A stretch of 64,000 nucleotides of DNA from Streptomyces sp. CB01881 (GCF_002953255.1 NZ_CP026498.1:8416872-8480871); one strand, 5' to 3'; positions 25,874-35,188 are shown, numbered from the stretch's first letter. The notes: a model not told the origin generated them from the sequence alone. Program-made: numbers and translations.

Positions 25874-27491
25874 GGTCACCAACCAGGTGCCCCTGCCGTA
25901 CGGACACGACACCGCCGCCGACCCGGCGCTGATCGCCGCCCTGCACCGGGCCGGCGCCGGCTGGGCCGAGCCCGAGCTGCACGAGCTGGGCCGGCTGGCC
26001 GGCTCCGAACAGGCCGCCGAGTGGGGCCGGTTGGCCAACGAGAACCCGCCGGTGCTGCGCACCCACGACCGCTTCGGCCACCGGATCGACGAGGTGGAGT
26101 TCCACCCGGCCTGGCACGAGCTGATGCGCACCGCCGTCGGCCACGGTCTGCACGCCGCGCCCTGGCGTGACGACCGGCCGGGCGCACACGCCGCCCGCGC
26201 GGCCAAGTTCTTCGTCTGGGGCCAGGTCGAGGCCGGCCACACCTGCCCCGTCTCCATGACGTACGCGGCGGTCCCCGCCCTGCGCGCGAACCCGGCCCTC
26301 GCGGCCGAGTTGGAGCCGCTGCTCGCCGCCACCGAGTACGACTTCGGGCTGCGCGAGCCGCGCGGCAAGCGCGGGCTGATCGCCGGCATGTCGATGACCG
26401 AGAAGCAGGGCGGCTCGGACGTCCGCACCAACACCACCACCGCCACCCCGCACGCGGACGGCACCTACCGCCTGACCGGTCACAAGTGGTTCACCTCGGC
26501 GCCGATGTCGGACCTCTTCCTGACGCTGGCCCAGGCGCCGGGCGGGCTGAGCTGCTTCATGCTGCCGCGCGTCCTCCCGGACGGCGGTCGCAACCGCCTC
26601 CACCTCCAGCGGCTCAAGGACAAGCTGGGCAACAAGTCCAACGCCTCCGCCGAGATCGAGTACGACGGCGCGGTCGGATGGCTGGTCGGCGAGGAGGGGC
26701 GGGGAGTCCCGACCATCATCGAGATGGTCAACATGACCCGCCTCGACTGCTCCATCGGAGCCGCCTCCGGCATGCGTCTCGGCGCCACCCGGGCCGTCCA
26801 CCACGCCGTCCACCGCCACGCGTTCGGCAGGGCGCTGGTCGACCAGCCGTTGATGCGCAACGTGCTCGCCGACCTGGTGGTGGAGTCCGAGGCGGCCACG
26901 GTCGTCGCGATGCGGCTCGCCCAGGCCACCGACCGGGCCCTCGCCGGGGACGAGACCGAGAAGCTGGTGCGGCGGCTGGGGCTGGCCGTCACCAAGTACT
27001 GGGTCTGCAAGCGCGGGCCGGCGCACGCGGCGGAGGCCCTGGAGTGCCTGGGCGGCAACGGCTACGTCGAGGAGTCCGGCATGCCCCGGCTCTACCGGGA
27101 GGCGCCGCTGGTCTCGATCTGGGAGGGCTCCGGCAACGTCGCGGCCCTGGACGCGCTGCGCGCCATGGCCAGGCGGCCGGAGAGCGTCGAGGCCTTCCTC
27201 GGCGAGCTGGACGCGGCGGCCGGCGCGGACCGCCGGCTCGACGCGGCCGTCGCCGAACTCCGCAAGCAGCTCGCCGACCTGGGCGACGTGGAGTTCCGGA
27301 CGCGCCGGCTGGTCGAGTCGATGGCGCTGGCCTTCCAGGGCTCGCTGCTGGTCCGCCACGGCGACCCGGCGGTGGCGGACGCCTTCTGCGCCTCCCGGCT
27401 CGGCGGCGACCACGGAGCGGCCTTCGGCACCCTGCCGTCCGGGACCGACGCCGGGGCGATCATCGACCGCGCCCGCCCGGTGCCCGCATGA
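25857..27491 (+). CDS. AidB-like acyl-CoA dehydrogenase family protein
   Basis: The 544-residue flavoprotein has the long N-terminal acyl-CoA dehydrogenase domain and MSMTEKQGGSDVRTNTT, a hallmark of the AidB subgroup. FDRFGHR-like and YDGAVGWLVGEEGRG middle segments follow, and the flavin-binding region CLGGNGYVEESGMPRLYREA. E. coli AidB is an alkylation-response protein; many actinobacterial homologues instead serve acyl-CoA metabolism. The ATG at 25857 has GGGAGGAC before it. It overlaps the TetR gene and, by ATGA, the amidohydrolase gene, forming a tight three-gene operon. Confidence 0.9.
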   Translation: MTATHEVTNQVPLPYGHDTAADPALIAALHRAGAGWAEPELHELGRLAGSEQAAEWGRLANENPPVLRTHDRFGHRIDEVEFHPAWHELMRTAVGHGLHAAPWRDDRPGAHAARAAKFFVWGQVEAGHTCPVSMTYAAVPALRANPALAAELEPLLAATEYDFGLREPRGKRGLIAGMSMTEKQGGSDVRTNTTTATPHADGTYRLTGHKWFTSAPMSDLFLTLAQAPGGLSCFMLPRVLPDGGRNRLHLQRLKDKLGNKSNASAEIEYDGAVGWLVGEEGRGVPTIIEMVNMTRLDCSIGAASGMRLGATRAVHHAVHRHAFGRALVDQPLMRNVLADLVVESEAATVVAMRLAQATDRALAGDETEKLVRRLGLAVTKYWVCKRGPAHAAEALECLGGNGYVEESGMPRLYREAPLVSIWEGSGNVAALDALRAMARRPESVEAFLGELDAAAGADRRLDAAVAELRKQLADLGDVEFRTRRLVESMALAFQGSLLVRHGDPAVADAFCASRLGGDHGAAFGTLPSGTDAGAIIDRARPVPA

Positions 27492-27535
27492 GCGACAAAG
27501 CCCGCATGAGCGACGAAGCCCGCATGAGCGACGCC
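27482..27535. repeat. Three 18-bp direct repeats creating successive start codons
   Basis: GCCCGCATGAGCGAC plus three variable bases occurs at 27482, 27500 and 27518. The first copy contains the AidB stop overlapping an ATG; the others add in-frame ATGs at 27506 and 27524. Confidence 0.9.
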
Positions 27536-28462
27536 ACCGTCAGGGCCGACGGCGCGGCCATGAGCGACGCCGTCGACAGGAGTGCCGAGGCGGCCGAGGT
27601 CCGCGCCTTCTGGCAGCGCCTCGGCCTGCCCGGTCTGATCGACGTGCACACCCACTTCATGCCGCAGAACGTCCTCGACAAGGTGTGGGCGTACTTCGAC
27701 GCGGCGGGCCCGCTGGTCGATCGGCCGTGGCCGATCACCTACCGGCTGGCCGAGGACCAACGCGTCCAGTGCCTGCGGGACTTCGGCGTCCGGGCGTTCA
27801 CTGCGATGCTCTACCCGCACAAGGCCGGCATGGCCGCCTGGCTCAATGCCTGGGCCGCCGGCTTCGCCGCCCGTACCCCGGACTGCCTGCACACCGCGAC
27901 CTTCTTCCCCGAGCCCGGCGCGCCCGCGTACGTGGCCCGGGCGATCGAGGACGGCGCCCGGGTCTTCAAGGCGCACGTCCAGGTCGGCGGGTACGACCCG
28001 ACGGATCGGCTGCTCGACGAGGTGTGGGGCCTGCTCGCCGAGACCGGCACGCCGGTGGTCACGCACTGCGGCTCCGGACCCGTCCCCGGCAAGTACACCG
28101 GGGCCGGCCCGATCGGCGAGGTGCTGGCCCGGCACCCGCGGCTGGCCGTGGTGGTGGCCCACCTGGGGCTGCCCGAGTACACCGACTTCCTCGACCTCGC
28201 CGAGCGGTACCCGCACGTGCGGCTCGACACCACCATCGCGTTCACCGACTTCGTCGAGCGCGACACCCCGTTCCCGCCCGCCGAACTGCCGCGCCTGGTC
28301 GGGCTCCAGGACCGGGTCCTGCTCGGCAGCGACTTCCCCAGCATCCCGTACCGCTACGTGCACCAGCTGGAGGCGCTGGACCGGCTGGGCCTGGGGGAGG
28401 AGTGGCTGCGCGCGGTCTGCCACGACAACGCGGCCCGGCTGTTCGGCCTCGCCGACCGCTGA
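27488..28462 (+). CDS. Amidohydrolase 2 family protein
   Basis: The protein has up to 324 residues and is a metal-dependent TIM-barrel hydrolase. DVHTHF supplies the HxH pair, VVTHCGSG and VVVAHLGLPE supply later His residues, and LLGSDFP the catalytic Asp. These fit the Amidohydro_2 group (decarboxylases and hydrolases). Three equivalent starts (27488, 27506, 27524) result from an 18-bp repeat, so the N-terminus reads MSDKAR-MSDEAR-MSDATV. A fourth in-frame ATG is at 27560. It is translationally coupled to the AidB-like gene, so both probably act in one acyl-CoA or aromatic-acid degradation step. The substrate is unknown. Confidence 0.88.
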   Translation: MSDKARMSDEARMSDATVRADGAAMSDAVDRSAEAAEVRAFWQRLGLPGLIDVHTHFMPQNVLDKVWAYFDAAGPLVDRPWPITYRLAEDQRVQCLRDFGVRAFTAMLYPHKAGMAAWLNAWAAGFAARTPDCLHTATFFPEPGAPAYVARAIEDGARVFKAHVQVGGYDPTDRLLDEVWGLLAETGTPVVTHCGSGPVPGKYTGAGPIGEVLARHPRLAVVVAHLGLPEYTDFLDLAERYPHVRLDTTIAFTDFVERDTPFPPAELPRLVGLQDRVLLGSDFPSIPYRYVHQLEALDRLGLGEEWLRAVCHDNAARLFGLADR

Positions 28463-28475
28463 GGCGGGCGCGCCG

Positions 28476-29288
28476 TCACCCGACCGAACGCAGCACCTTC
28501 AGCACGTCCCCGTGCAGCCCGGGCGCGGCGGCGAGGAAGCCGTCGGAGCCGGCCGTCCAGGCCGCGCCGACGGCGTCCGTCACCGTCGCGCCCGCCTCGG
28601 CCGCGATCAGCGCGCCGGGCAGCAGGTTGCCGGCGTCGGCGCCGTACTCCCAGAACAGCCCCAGGTGCCCGGAGGCGACTTGGGCCACCTGCAAGGAGGT
28701 CGGCCCCAGGTTGCGGACGGCCAGCACCGAACCGAGCACCGCCGTCAGCGACTCGCCCGCCCGGCGCAGTGCCACCCGGTCCGCGGCCGCCGACGGCGGC
28801 TGGCTGGTCCCGGCCACGGCCACCGCCAGCTCGCGCTCCAGCGGCGCGACCGCCCGCCCGTCCAGCTCGGCGCCGCCGCCCCGCACCGCGCGGTACGTCC
28901 GCCCGCCGAGCTGCGGCGCGTGCACCACGGCCAGCACCGCGGCGCCGTCCCGGACCAGGGTCGCGGTGACCGCCCAGTGCGGCAGACCCAGCAGGTACTG
29001 CACGGCGCCGTCGGTGGCGTCACAGAGCCACCACTCGCCCTCGGCCGGCACCGACCCCTCCAGTTCGTCCGTCACCCAGCCGGCCTGCGGCCGCAGTTCG
29101 CCCAGCCGGGCCCGCAGGAGGGCGGCGGCGGGGCCGTCCAGCTCGGCGAAGTGTGCCATCGCCTCCGCGACCGTCCGCCCGGGGGTGGGCTCGGCCGGTC
29201 GCATCTCGGCCAGCCGGGCGCCGACCTCCCGCACCGCCGCCTCCACCGCCGGCAGCAGCTCCTTCAGCTCCTGGACCTCGTCGTTCAT
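28476..29288 (-). CDS. Inositol monophosphatase-family protein
   Basis: The 270-residue protein has the FIG/IMPase fold landmarks: an early metal-site region, WWLCDATDGAVQYLLGLPHW at about residue 86, where family members have WxxDPxDGTxNF, and a C-terminal WEYGADAGNLLPGALIAAEAG matching the WDxAAGxLIxxEAGG motif. The changes DPxDGT to DATDGA and WD to WE weaken the metal site, so activity is uncertain. The ATG has AGGAGG upstream. The gene is divergent from the tandem Lrp regulator at 29426, with 137 bp between. Confidence 0.82.
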   Translation of the reverse strand: MNDEVQELKELLPAVEAAVREVGARLAEMRPAEPTPGRTVAEAMAHFAELDGPAAALLRARLGELRPQAGWVTDELEGSVPAEGEWWLCDATDGAVQYLLGLPHWAVTATLVRDGAAVLAVVHAPQLGGRTYRAVRGGGAELDGRAVAPLERELAVAVAGTSQPPSAAADRVALRRAGESLTAVLGSVLAVRNLGPTSLQVAQVASGHLGLFWEYGADAGNLLPGALIAAEAGATVTDAVGAAWTAGSDGFLAAAPGLHGDVLKVLRSVG

Positions 29289-29425
29289 CGCCGTCCTCCT
29301 GTCGTGTCAGCGTCCTGTCCGTCGCGGCCCGGAAGCCGGATCCGCTGGCCGCACAGGACAAGGAGTACCGTCCGTACTGCTGGACAGGACGTGAAGCGAT
29401 CAAGAAATGGCGGAGATCGGACTCC

Positions 29426-30502
29426 ATGGACCTCTCGACTGCTGATCCGGACGCGGTGCTGGACACGCTGGACCGTCGTCTGGTCTGCGCCCTCCAGGTC
29501 GACGGCCGGGCGGGGACCGGCCGGATCGCCGAGGTGCTCGGCGTCTCCGCCCGGACCGTGACCCGCCGCCTGGCCCGGATGCAGCAGGCGGGGCTGCTGC
29601 GCGTCGTCCGGATGCCCGACGTCGAGGACGCCGCCGTCGGCGCGCTGCTGCTGCGGGTCCGGGTGCTGCGGGGCAAGGTCGACACCATCGCCCAGGCCCT
29701 CGCCGACCGCCCCGACGTGCCCTTCGTCGACGTCATGCTCGGCGGCCAGGAGGTCGGTGCGGTGATGCTGAGCGACGCCGGCGCCCGGGACCGGCTGCTG
29801 TACGGGCAGCTGCCCGCCACCGCGGCGGTCACCGAGACCACCACCCACGCGGTGCTGCACGCCTTCTCGGACGCGGGCCAGTGGCAGGCCGGCTACCTGG
29901 ACGACGCCGAGGTGGCAGCCCTGGCCCCGGCCGCCCCCGTCCCGTCGACAGCCCCCACCTCGCCGGCTGCCCCCGTCCCGGCCACCCCCACCCACTCGGC
30001 CACCCCCACCTACCCGGCCGCGGACCGGCCCCGGGAGAAGCCCCCGCTCGACGAGCTCGACCGCGGCCTGCTCGCCCGCCTCTCCGTCGACGCCCGGCAG
30101 CCCCACGCCGCCCTGGCGGTGGCCGTCGGCACGCCCGAGTCGACCGTCCGCCGCCGGCTGCACCGGCTCTCCGCCGCCGGGCTGCTCCGCACCCACGTCA
30201 CCGTCGACCCGCGGCTGCTGGGCATGGCCGTGGACGCCAACCTCTGGCTGGACGTCCCCCCGGGCCGGCTCGCCGAGGTCGGCACGGCCCTGGCCCGCCA
30301 CCCCCAGGTGCACGGGGTCTTCGCCACCAGCGGACCGGCCAACCTGATGGCCACCCTGTTCTGCGCGGACCACGGCGGCCTCTACCGCTTCCTCACCGGG
30401 ACGCTCGGCCCGCTCGGTGTCGACCGTGCCGAGACCGCGATCGTCGCACGCTCGGTCAAGCGGGCGGGCGTCCCCTTGCAACGATCGCGAACCCGCCCCT
30501 GA
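29426..30502 (+). CDS. Lrp/AsnC regulator with two complete halves
   Basis: The 358-residue protein is a head-to-tail duplication. Half 1 is residues 14-155, with a helix-turn-helix RIAEVLGVSARTVTRRLARM and a ligand-type domain. A Pro/Thr/Ala linker covers about 165-205 (TSPAAPVPATPTHS). Half 2 is from about 212, with LDRGLLARLSVDARQPHAAL, a second helix-turn-helix and a RAM-type domain to the end. Ordinary Lrp proteins have about 150 residues and dimerise; here the dimer is fused. It is divergent from the IMPase-like gene, its likely target. The ATG at 29426 begins the conserved part; no strong ribosome site is seen. Confidence 0.88.
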   Translation: MDLSTADPDAVLDTLDRRLVCALQVDGRAGTGRIAEVLGVSARTVTRRLARMQQAGLLRVVRMPDVEDAAVGALLLRVRVLRGKVDTIAQALADRPDVPFVDVMLGGQEVGAVMLSDAGARDRLLYGQLPATAAVTETTTHAVLHAFSDAGQWQAGYLDDAEVAALAPAAPVPSTAPTSPAAPVPATPTHSATPTYPAADRPREKPPLDELDRGLLARLSVDARQPHAALAVAVGTPESTVRRRLHRLSAAGLLRTHVTVDPRLLGMAVDANLWLDVPPGRLAEVGTALARHPQVHGVFATSGPANLMATLFCADHGGLYRFLTGTLGPLGVDRAETAIVARSVKRAGVPLQRSRTRP

Positions 30503-30554
30503 GCCACCGGCCGGCCGGCGCCGCCCCGCCTCCGACCTGCGTCCGACCTGGGGC

Positions 30555-30571
30555 ATTACCCCGGAGGTAAT
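30555..30571. promoter_or_regulatory. Short palindrome ATTACC-N5-GGTAAT
   Basis: A perfect 6-bp inverted repeat lies 92 bp before the next gene. It may be an operator for the small membrane protein gene. Only position and symmetry support this. Confidence 0.4.
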
Positions 30572-30662
30572 CGACGCCCCGGAACCGGCCGGGCAGAGTG
30601 TGGAGCACCCGGTCGCGCCGACCGCACCGGGGCCCGAACCCACCTCCGGAGGCTGATCCGCC

Positions 30663-31097
30663 ATGTCCGCGAACGCCCTCACCGCCGCCCGCACCTCCGC
30701 CTCCGGCCGGAAGGCCCAGCAGAACCTTCGCCGCTTCCTCGCCCTCGACGCGGTGGTCAGCGGCGGAAACGGCCTCGCCTACCTGGCCTTCTCCGGTCCG
30801 CTGGGCGACCTGCTCGGCGTCGGCGGCTCCACCCTGGTCGAACTCGGCGCAGTCCTCGCGGTGTTCGGCCTCGCCGTCGGCGTCCTGGCCGCCCGCCGCC
30901 GCCCGGCCCGCCTCGCGGTGCAGGCGGTGATCGACGTCAACGTGGTCTGGGCGGTGCTCAGCCTGGTCGCGATGGGGTTCTGGCTGGAGCCGAGCACCGC
31001 CGGGCTGGTCTGGATCCCGGCGCAGGCCGGCACCGTGGCGCTGTTCGCCGTCCTCCAGTTCACCGCCCTGCGCGGGCTCGACCGCGGCGACCGCTAA
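30663..31097 (+). CDS. Four-TM integral membrane protein
   Basis: The 144-residue protein has an Ala-rich N-terminus and hydrophobic segments at about 27-45, 57-76, 88-106 and 117-136. This is a four-helix layout with no charged catalytic motif. No family is confidently recognised. Its TAA overlaps the stop of the convergent XRE-type regulator gene by 4 bp. GGAGG sits before the ATG. The role is unknown. Confidence 0.75.
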   Translation: MSANALTAARTSASGRKAQQNLRRFLALDAVVSGGNGLAYLAFSGPLGDLLGVGGSTLVELGAVLAVFGLAVGVLAARRRPARLAVQAVIDVNVVWAVLSLVAMGFWLEPSTAGLVWIPAQAGTVALFAVLQFTALRGLDRGDR

Positions 31098-31921
31098 CGG
31101 TCGGCGGGCACCGCCGCCTGCAGGAACGCGACCGTCTCCGCGTCGGCCGGGAGGAACGTCTCCATGGCCAGCTCGGAGACGGTCACGTCCATGGGCGTGT
31201 TGAAGGTCGCGATGGTGGAGAGGAAGGACAGCACCCGTCCCTCGAACGCCACCCGCATGGGCAGGGCGAACGGGAACAGCTCGGTGATGTCCTCCTCCGG
31301 CTCGTCGACGGCCGTCGACGGCTCGGGGTAGGCCCGGACCTCGTCGAACAGCTCCCGCAGCGGCTCCGAGCGGACCAGCGAGATCTGGTGCTCCATCCGC
31401 TCCAGCAGGTGCCGCCGCCACTGCCGGAAGTTGACGATGCGCGGTGCCAGCCCGTCGGGGTGCAGGGTGATCCGCATCGCGTTGAGCGGCGGCGCCAGCA
31501 GGTGCGGGGCGACGCCGGAGAGCAGCAGGCCGAGCGAGCGGTTGGCCGCCAGCACCCGGAAGGTGCCGTCGACCACCAGCGCGGGGTACGGGTCGTGCGA
31601 GGCCAGCAGTCGTTCCATGCCCACCCGCAGCGCGTCCATCGCCGGGTCGTCCAGCGGCGTCTCGGGGTAGTGCGGGGCGTAACCGGCGGCCAGCAGCAGG
31701 GAGTTGCGCTCCCGTACGGGGATGTCCAGCTGGTCGGCGAGCCGCAGCAGCATCTCCTGGCTGGGGCGGGAGCGCCCGGTCTCGATGAAGCTGACGTGCC
31801 GGGCCGAGGAGTCGGCCCGGAGCGCCAGTTGCAGCTGGCTGAGCTGCCGCCGCTCGCGCCAGCCCCGCAGCAGCGCCCCCACACCCGTCCCGGTACCGGT
31901 CGCTGTCCCCGTCGTCGTCAT
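31094..31921 (-). CDS. XRE-family regulator with MmyB-like ligand domain
   Basis: The 275-residue protein has a low-complexity start (TTTGTATGTGTG), a helix-turn-helix at about residues 16-70 (RRQLSQLQLALRADSSARHV, FIETGRSRPSQEMLLRLADQ), and a C-terminal PAS-like domain (ALVVDGTFRVLAANRSLGLL onward). The latter is typical of the MmyB-ligand-binding group. Such proteins usually control a nearby dehydrogenase or membrane protein gene; here the 160-residue membrane protein gene lies behind it on the same strand side. Its stop overlaps the convergent gene's stop. Confidence 0.88.
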   Translation of the reverse strand: MTTTGTATGTGTGVGALLRGWRERRQLSQLQLALRADSSARHVSFIETGRSRPSQEMLLRLADQLDIPVRERNSLLLAAGYAPHYPETPLDDPAMDALRVGMERLLASHDPYPALVVDGTFRVLAANRSLGLLLSGVAPHLLAPPLNAMRITLHPDGLAPRIVNFRQWRRHLLERMEHQISLVRSEPLRELFDEVRAYPEPSTAVDEPEEDITELFPFALPMRVAFEGRVLSFLSTIATFNTPMDVTVSELAMETFLPADAETVAFLQAAVPADR

Positions 31922-31955
31922 GACAGGACCGTACCGGGCGCGCCGGGCCGGCGGC

Positions 31956-32438
31956 TCAGACGCCCGTGGTCGAGCCCGGGCGGACGATCATCAGCACCAC
32001 GACCACGGCCCAGAGCAGGTTGAAGACACCGGCGGTCATCGGCAGCAGCCGCAGGCCCTGGACGGCCTTGCCGTGTTCGGGCGCCCCGCCGTCGAGGTCG
32101 AGCGCGTCCACCGCCGCCTGCTGGGCGGGCAGCACGAGGAGCAGCAGGGAGAGGGCGGCGAGCGCGGTGAGCACCATCGAGACGATCAGCCAGGACTGCC
32201 CGAGCACGTCCATCACCTGGGCGACACCGATGCCCATCACCGGGACGGCTATCCCCAGCAGCGCGTAGACCTGGGTGATCCGGTGCAGCAGTCGCAGCAT
32301 GCCGGCGTCGGCGGCCCGGTCCGGCCCGCCGGCCAGCGCGGCCTTCGCCCGGCGCGGGAACATGCTGACGGCCACCGCCACCGGGCCGATGAACAGCACC
32401 GAGGCGAGGACGTGCAGGCTCAGCAGGAACTTGGCCAT
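31956..32438 (-). CDS. DUF2269-like integral membrane protein
   Basis: The 160-residue protein starts at MAKFLLSLHVLASVLFIGPV and has four hydrophobic segments (about 4-24, 48-68, 79-100 and 133-152). The early LHVLASVLFIGPVAV pattern with a His and a following RRAKAAL loop resembles DUF2269/CopD-like membrane proteins. It lies 34 bp upstream of the XRE-type gene start on the same strand, so the order is membrane protein then regulator... both are transcribed leftward with the membrane protein first. Function unknown. Confidence 0.7.
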   Translation of the reverse strand: MAKFLLSLHVLASVLFIGPVAVAVSMFPRRAKAALAGGPDRAADAGMLRLLHRITQVYALLGIAVPVMGIGVAQVMDVLGQSWLIVSMVLTALAALSLLLLVLPAQQAAVDALDLDGGAPEHGKAVQGLRLLPMTAGVFNLLWAVVVVLMIVRPGSTTGV

Positions 32439-32707
32439 GACGGGGGCATCCCTTGATCCAACGGGGGCTGCGCGCCGGGAGTGCGGCGCGGGCAGCCGGG
32501 GCGTCCGGTTCCGCGCCCCGAGCAGGCACGCTAACACCGCTTATCCGGGGCCCCGCCGGTCGGGTCGCACCGCCGGTCCGCCGCGGGCTCGGGCCGTCCC
32601 GCCCTCGCCGCCGCACCCTCGCCGTCGCCCGTCCGCAGCGGGGCCGGGCCGTCCCGCCCTCGCCGTCGCCCCTCCGCAGCCCGCCGTCCGCCGCGGGGCC
32701 CGGACGC
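32439..32707. other. C-rich intergenic stretch
   Basis: About 270 bp contain repeated GTCCCGCCCTCGCCG and CGTCGCCC(G/C)TCCGCAG units (around 32598-32690). No gene or clear regulatory motif is seen. Confidence 0.5.
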
Positions 32708-33418
32708 TCAGGCGGCCGGCGGCGTCAGCAGAACGACCCGCGGCGCCGCGGTGCTCACCGCGGAGACGGCCGCCCCGTGCGCGGCGTCGGTCCAGTCGAG
32801 CAGGTGCAGGTCCTGGTAGCGGCTGAGCAGCGGACGGCCCGCCGGGACGTCGAGCGGCAGGGCGGAGAGGTCGACGGCGGCGAGCCCGTCGAGGCTGGTC
32901 CGCCCGAGCTTGATCAGCGACTCCTTCCGCACCCACTGCCGCAGGAACGCCGTCCCCGGCTCCGGGTGCGCCTCGACCAGCCGCAGCTCAGCGGCGCCGA
33001 GCACCCGCCCGGCGACGTCGAGGAGCGCGCCGCTGCGCGCGGTGAGCTCCACGTCGACGCCGATCGGCCGGTGTCCGGCGGCGGCCGCGACGACGCCGTT
33101 GGTGTGGGAGAGGCTGACATGGACGTCCGGGTGGTCCGGCAGGTACGGGCGGCCGTGGTCGGCCTTTCCGCAGTCGGGGCAGTTCTGGGCCAGCGTCAGC
33201 GCGGCGGCCGGGACGCCGAGCAGCCGGCCGGCGCAGAGCCGGACCAGGATGTGCGCGGCGGTGTAGTCGGCCCGGCCGGAGTCGTGCCGGAACCGGGCGG
33301 CCCGTTCGCGCTCCAGCGGGGTGAGCAGGTGCTCGCCGGCCTCGGGGTGCCGCAGGACGTCCGCGCTGGCCGCTACGGCGGCGAGCGGGGCGTGCGGGTC
33401 CTGGTCCTCGGAAGTCAT
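32708..33418 (-). CDS. Sfp-type 4'-phosphopantetheinyl transferase
   Basis: This 236-residue enzyme transfers the phosphopantetheine arm of CoA to carrier proteins. The magnesium/CoA motif is GVDVE (120-124) and the second motif WVRKESLIK (162-170); HVSLSHTNG (100-108) is the usual third element. CPDCGKADHGRPYL resembles the N-terminal region of broad-range actinomycete enzymes. The ATG at 33418 is preferred over a TTG three codons earlier. No polyketide or peptide synthetase lies in the window, so it probably serves carrier proteins encoded elsewhere. Confidence 0.92.
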   Translation of the reverse strand: MTSEDQDPHAPLAAVAASADVLRHPEAGEHLLTPLERERAARFRHDSGRADYTAAHILVRLCAGRLLGVPAAALTLAQNCPDCGKADHGRPYLPDHPDVHVSLSHTNGVVAAAAGHRPIGVDVELTARSGALLDVAGRVLGAAELRLVEAHPEPGTAFLRQWVRKESLIKLGRTSLDGLAAVDLSALPLDVPAGRPLLSRYQDLHLLDWTDAAHGAAVSAVSTAAPRVVLLTPPAA

Positions 33419-33613
33419 GGTCCCCAACCTAGCCGTGGCGGGGCGGGCACGCGGCAGCCGGCCTGTCCGGATGATTTTCGGATCGGCTCTGATGATCTCT
33501 AGGGTTGGATAGTCCGATTTGGTGTTGGATGTCCCGGATTTGATGGAATTAACACAGGATCAACTGAACCGCGGTAGGTTGTCCGGCCTGCCCTTTTCTC
33601 TGCGCGGAGGAAT

Positions 33614-35120
33614 GTGTCGATGGGTCAGGGCACCGGTATGCCGGATCACAGAACAACCGTCATGACGAGGACACCGGAGGTCCGCCGACGCCGGGCCCTC
33701 CGGGTGGCGGTGGCCACCGTCGTCGCGGCGCTGCCGTTGGCCGCCGTGCTGACGGTCGGTTCGGCCGCGCCGCTGGCGCCGCCGCTGGGGGCCTGCACCG
33801 GGCCCGACTGTCCGGCCACCTGGCCGTCGCCGCCGCACAACGGCGACTTCGCGGGCCGGGACGCCTCGACCAACATCTTCACCGGCGGCGACTGCACCGT
33901 GAACGGCCGGGCCGCCGAGGCCGAGGGCAAGATCGTCACGCTCGGCAATCTCACCGTCGACAAGAGCCAGGGCGGCGGCGCCTTCAACATGGGTGTGGTG
34001 GGCGTCGGTTCGCGCGTCGTGCCGCCCGACGGGAGCGACTTCGTCACCGTCGGCGGCAACGTGGACGTGAAGACCAGCAACCGGATCCTGATCGGCGGCA
34101 GCGACTCCAAGGGCCAGGCCTTCGGGAACCTGCGGTACGCGGGCGTGCTCTCCGGCACCGTCAACATCGACCCGACCGGCCGGGCGATCAAGGATCCGGA
34201 CGCCGCCGCGCCCTACCAGTCGGTGCTCGCCCGGATCGAGCGGATCTCCGCCTGCGTCGGCAAGGCGACCGCCACCGGCACGGTCGCGGTGACCGCCGGC
34301 GAGGCGACCTTCACCGGTGACGGCACCAGCATGAAGCAGGTCTTCAACGTCACCCGGAACCTGGGCTCGGCCGGCCGGCAGATCGGCTTGGTCTTCGCCA
34401 ACATCCCGTCCGGTGCCACCGTGGTCGTCAACGTCCTGCCGGACGACGCGATCATCAACACCTACACCGGTACCGGCCTGCCCGGCGACCAGGCCACCGG
34501 GATGCGCTCCAAGCTGATGTGGAACTTCCCCCACCTCCACCAGCGCGCGGATCCTCGGCAGTGCGCAGTTCCAGGGCTCGGTCATGGCGGGCAACGCGGG
34601 CGGCACCACCACCATCGCCCAGGCCGGTTTCAACGGGCGGGTCTACCTGGCGGGCAACCTGATCCAGACCGGCACCGGCGGATACGAGATCCACAGCTGC
34701 CCGTTCGACGGGAACCTCCCGGACTGCGACGTGACGCCGAGTCCGTCCCCGACGTCCCCGAGCCCCTCTCCGACGTCGCCCTCTCCGACGGCCCCGTCGC
34801 CGACCAGCCCGACCACGCATCCGACCAGCTCGCATCCGACGAGTCCTCACCCGACGAGTCCTCACCCGACTTCGCCGCATCCGACCAGCCCTCGCCCGAC
34901 CTCGCCGACGTCGCACCCGACAGGCCCGACCTCGCCGGCGCCGACCAGCCCGACCACGCACCCGACCGGTCACTGGCCGACCAGTCACCGGCCGACCGGC
35001 AGCACGTCGCCCAGCGGCGGCGCTGAGCTGCCGTCGACCGGTGCGGGCAACGGCCCGGTCGTCCTCGGCCTGGCCGGCGTCGGCCTGCTGGGCCTCGGCG
35101 GTCTCGGCGTCCTGGCCGCC
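33614..35120 (+). pseudogene. Choice-of-anchor-A surface protein with LPXTG signal, frameshifted
   Basis: Frame 1 (33614 to about 34528) has a Tat/Sec-like leader (RRRRALRVAVATVVAALPLA), then a beta-rich domain with NIFTGGDCTVNGRAAEAEGK and LGNLTVDK, typical of choice-of-anchor A proteins. At the C-run 34528-34532 the frame breaks. One C fewer gives NFPTSTSARILGSAQFQGSV and MAGNAGGTTTIAQAGFNGRV, the family's conserved ending. This new frame continues through a long Pro/Thr/Ser/His repeat wall linker (34739-35000), then LPSTG, a hydrophobic helix and ARRRGRH, a sortase signal. That frame also lacks a nearby stop after the basic tail and stays open into the next gene's antisense. Either a pseudogene or sequencing error. 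Confidence 0.75.
34739..35010 (+). repeat. Repeat-coded Pro/Thr/Ser/His linker
   Basis: Short units coding SPSPT and HPTSP (for example CATCCGACGAGTCCTCACCC-like units around 34838-34880) form a wall-spanning linker before the LPXTG signal. Confidence 0.75.
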
Positions 35121-35188
35121 CGCCGTCGCGGACGCCACAGCTGGCCGCCGACATCCGGCTGTCCCCCGCTGCGCCCGCAGGACGCCGT

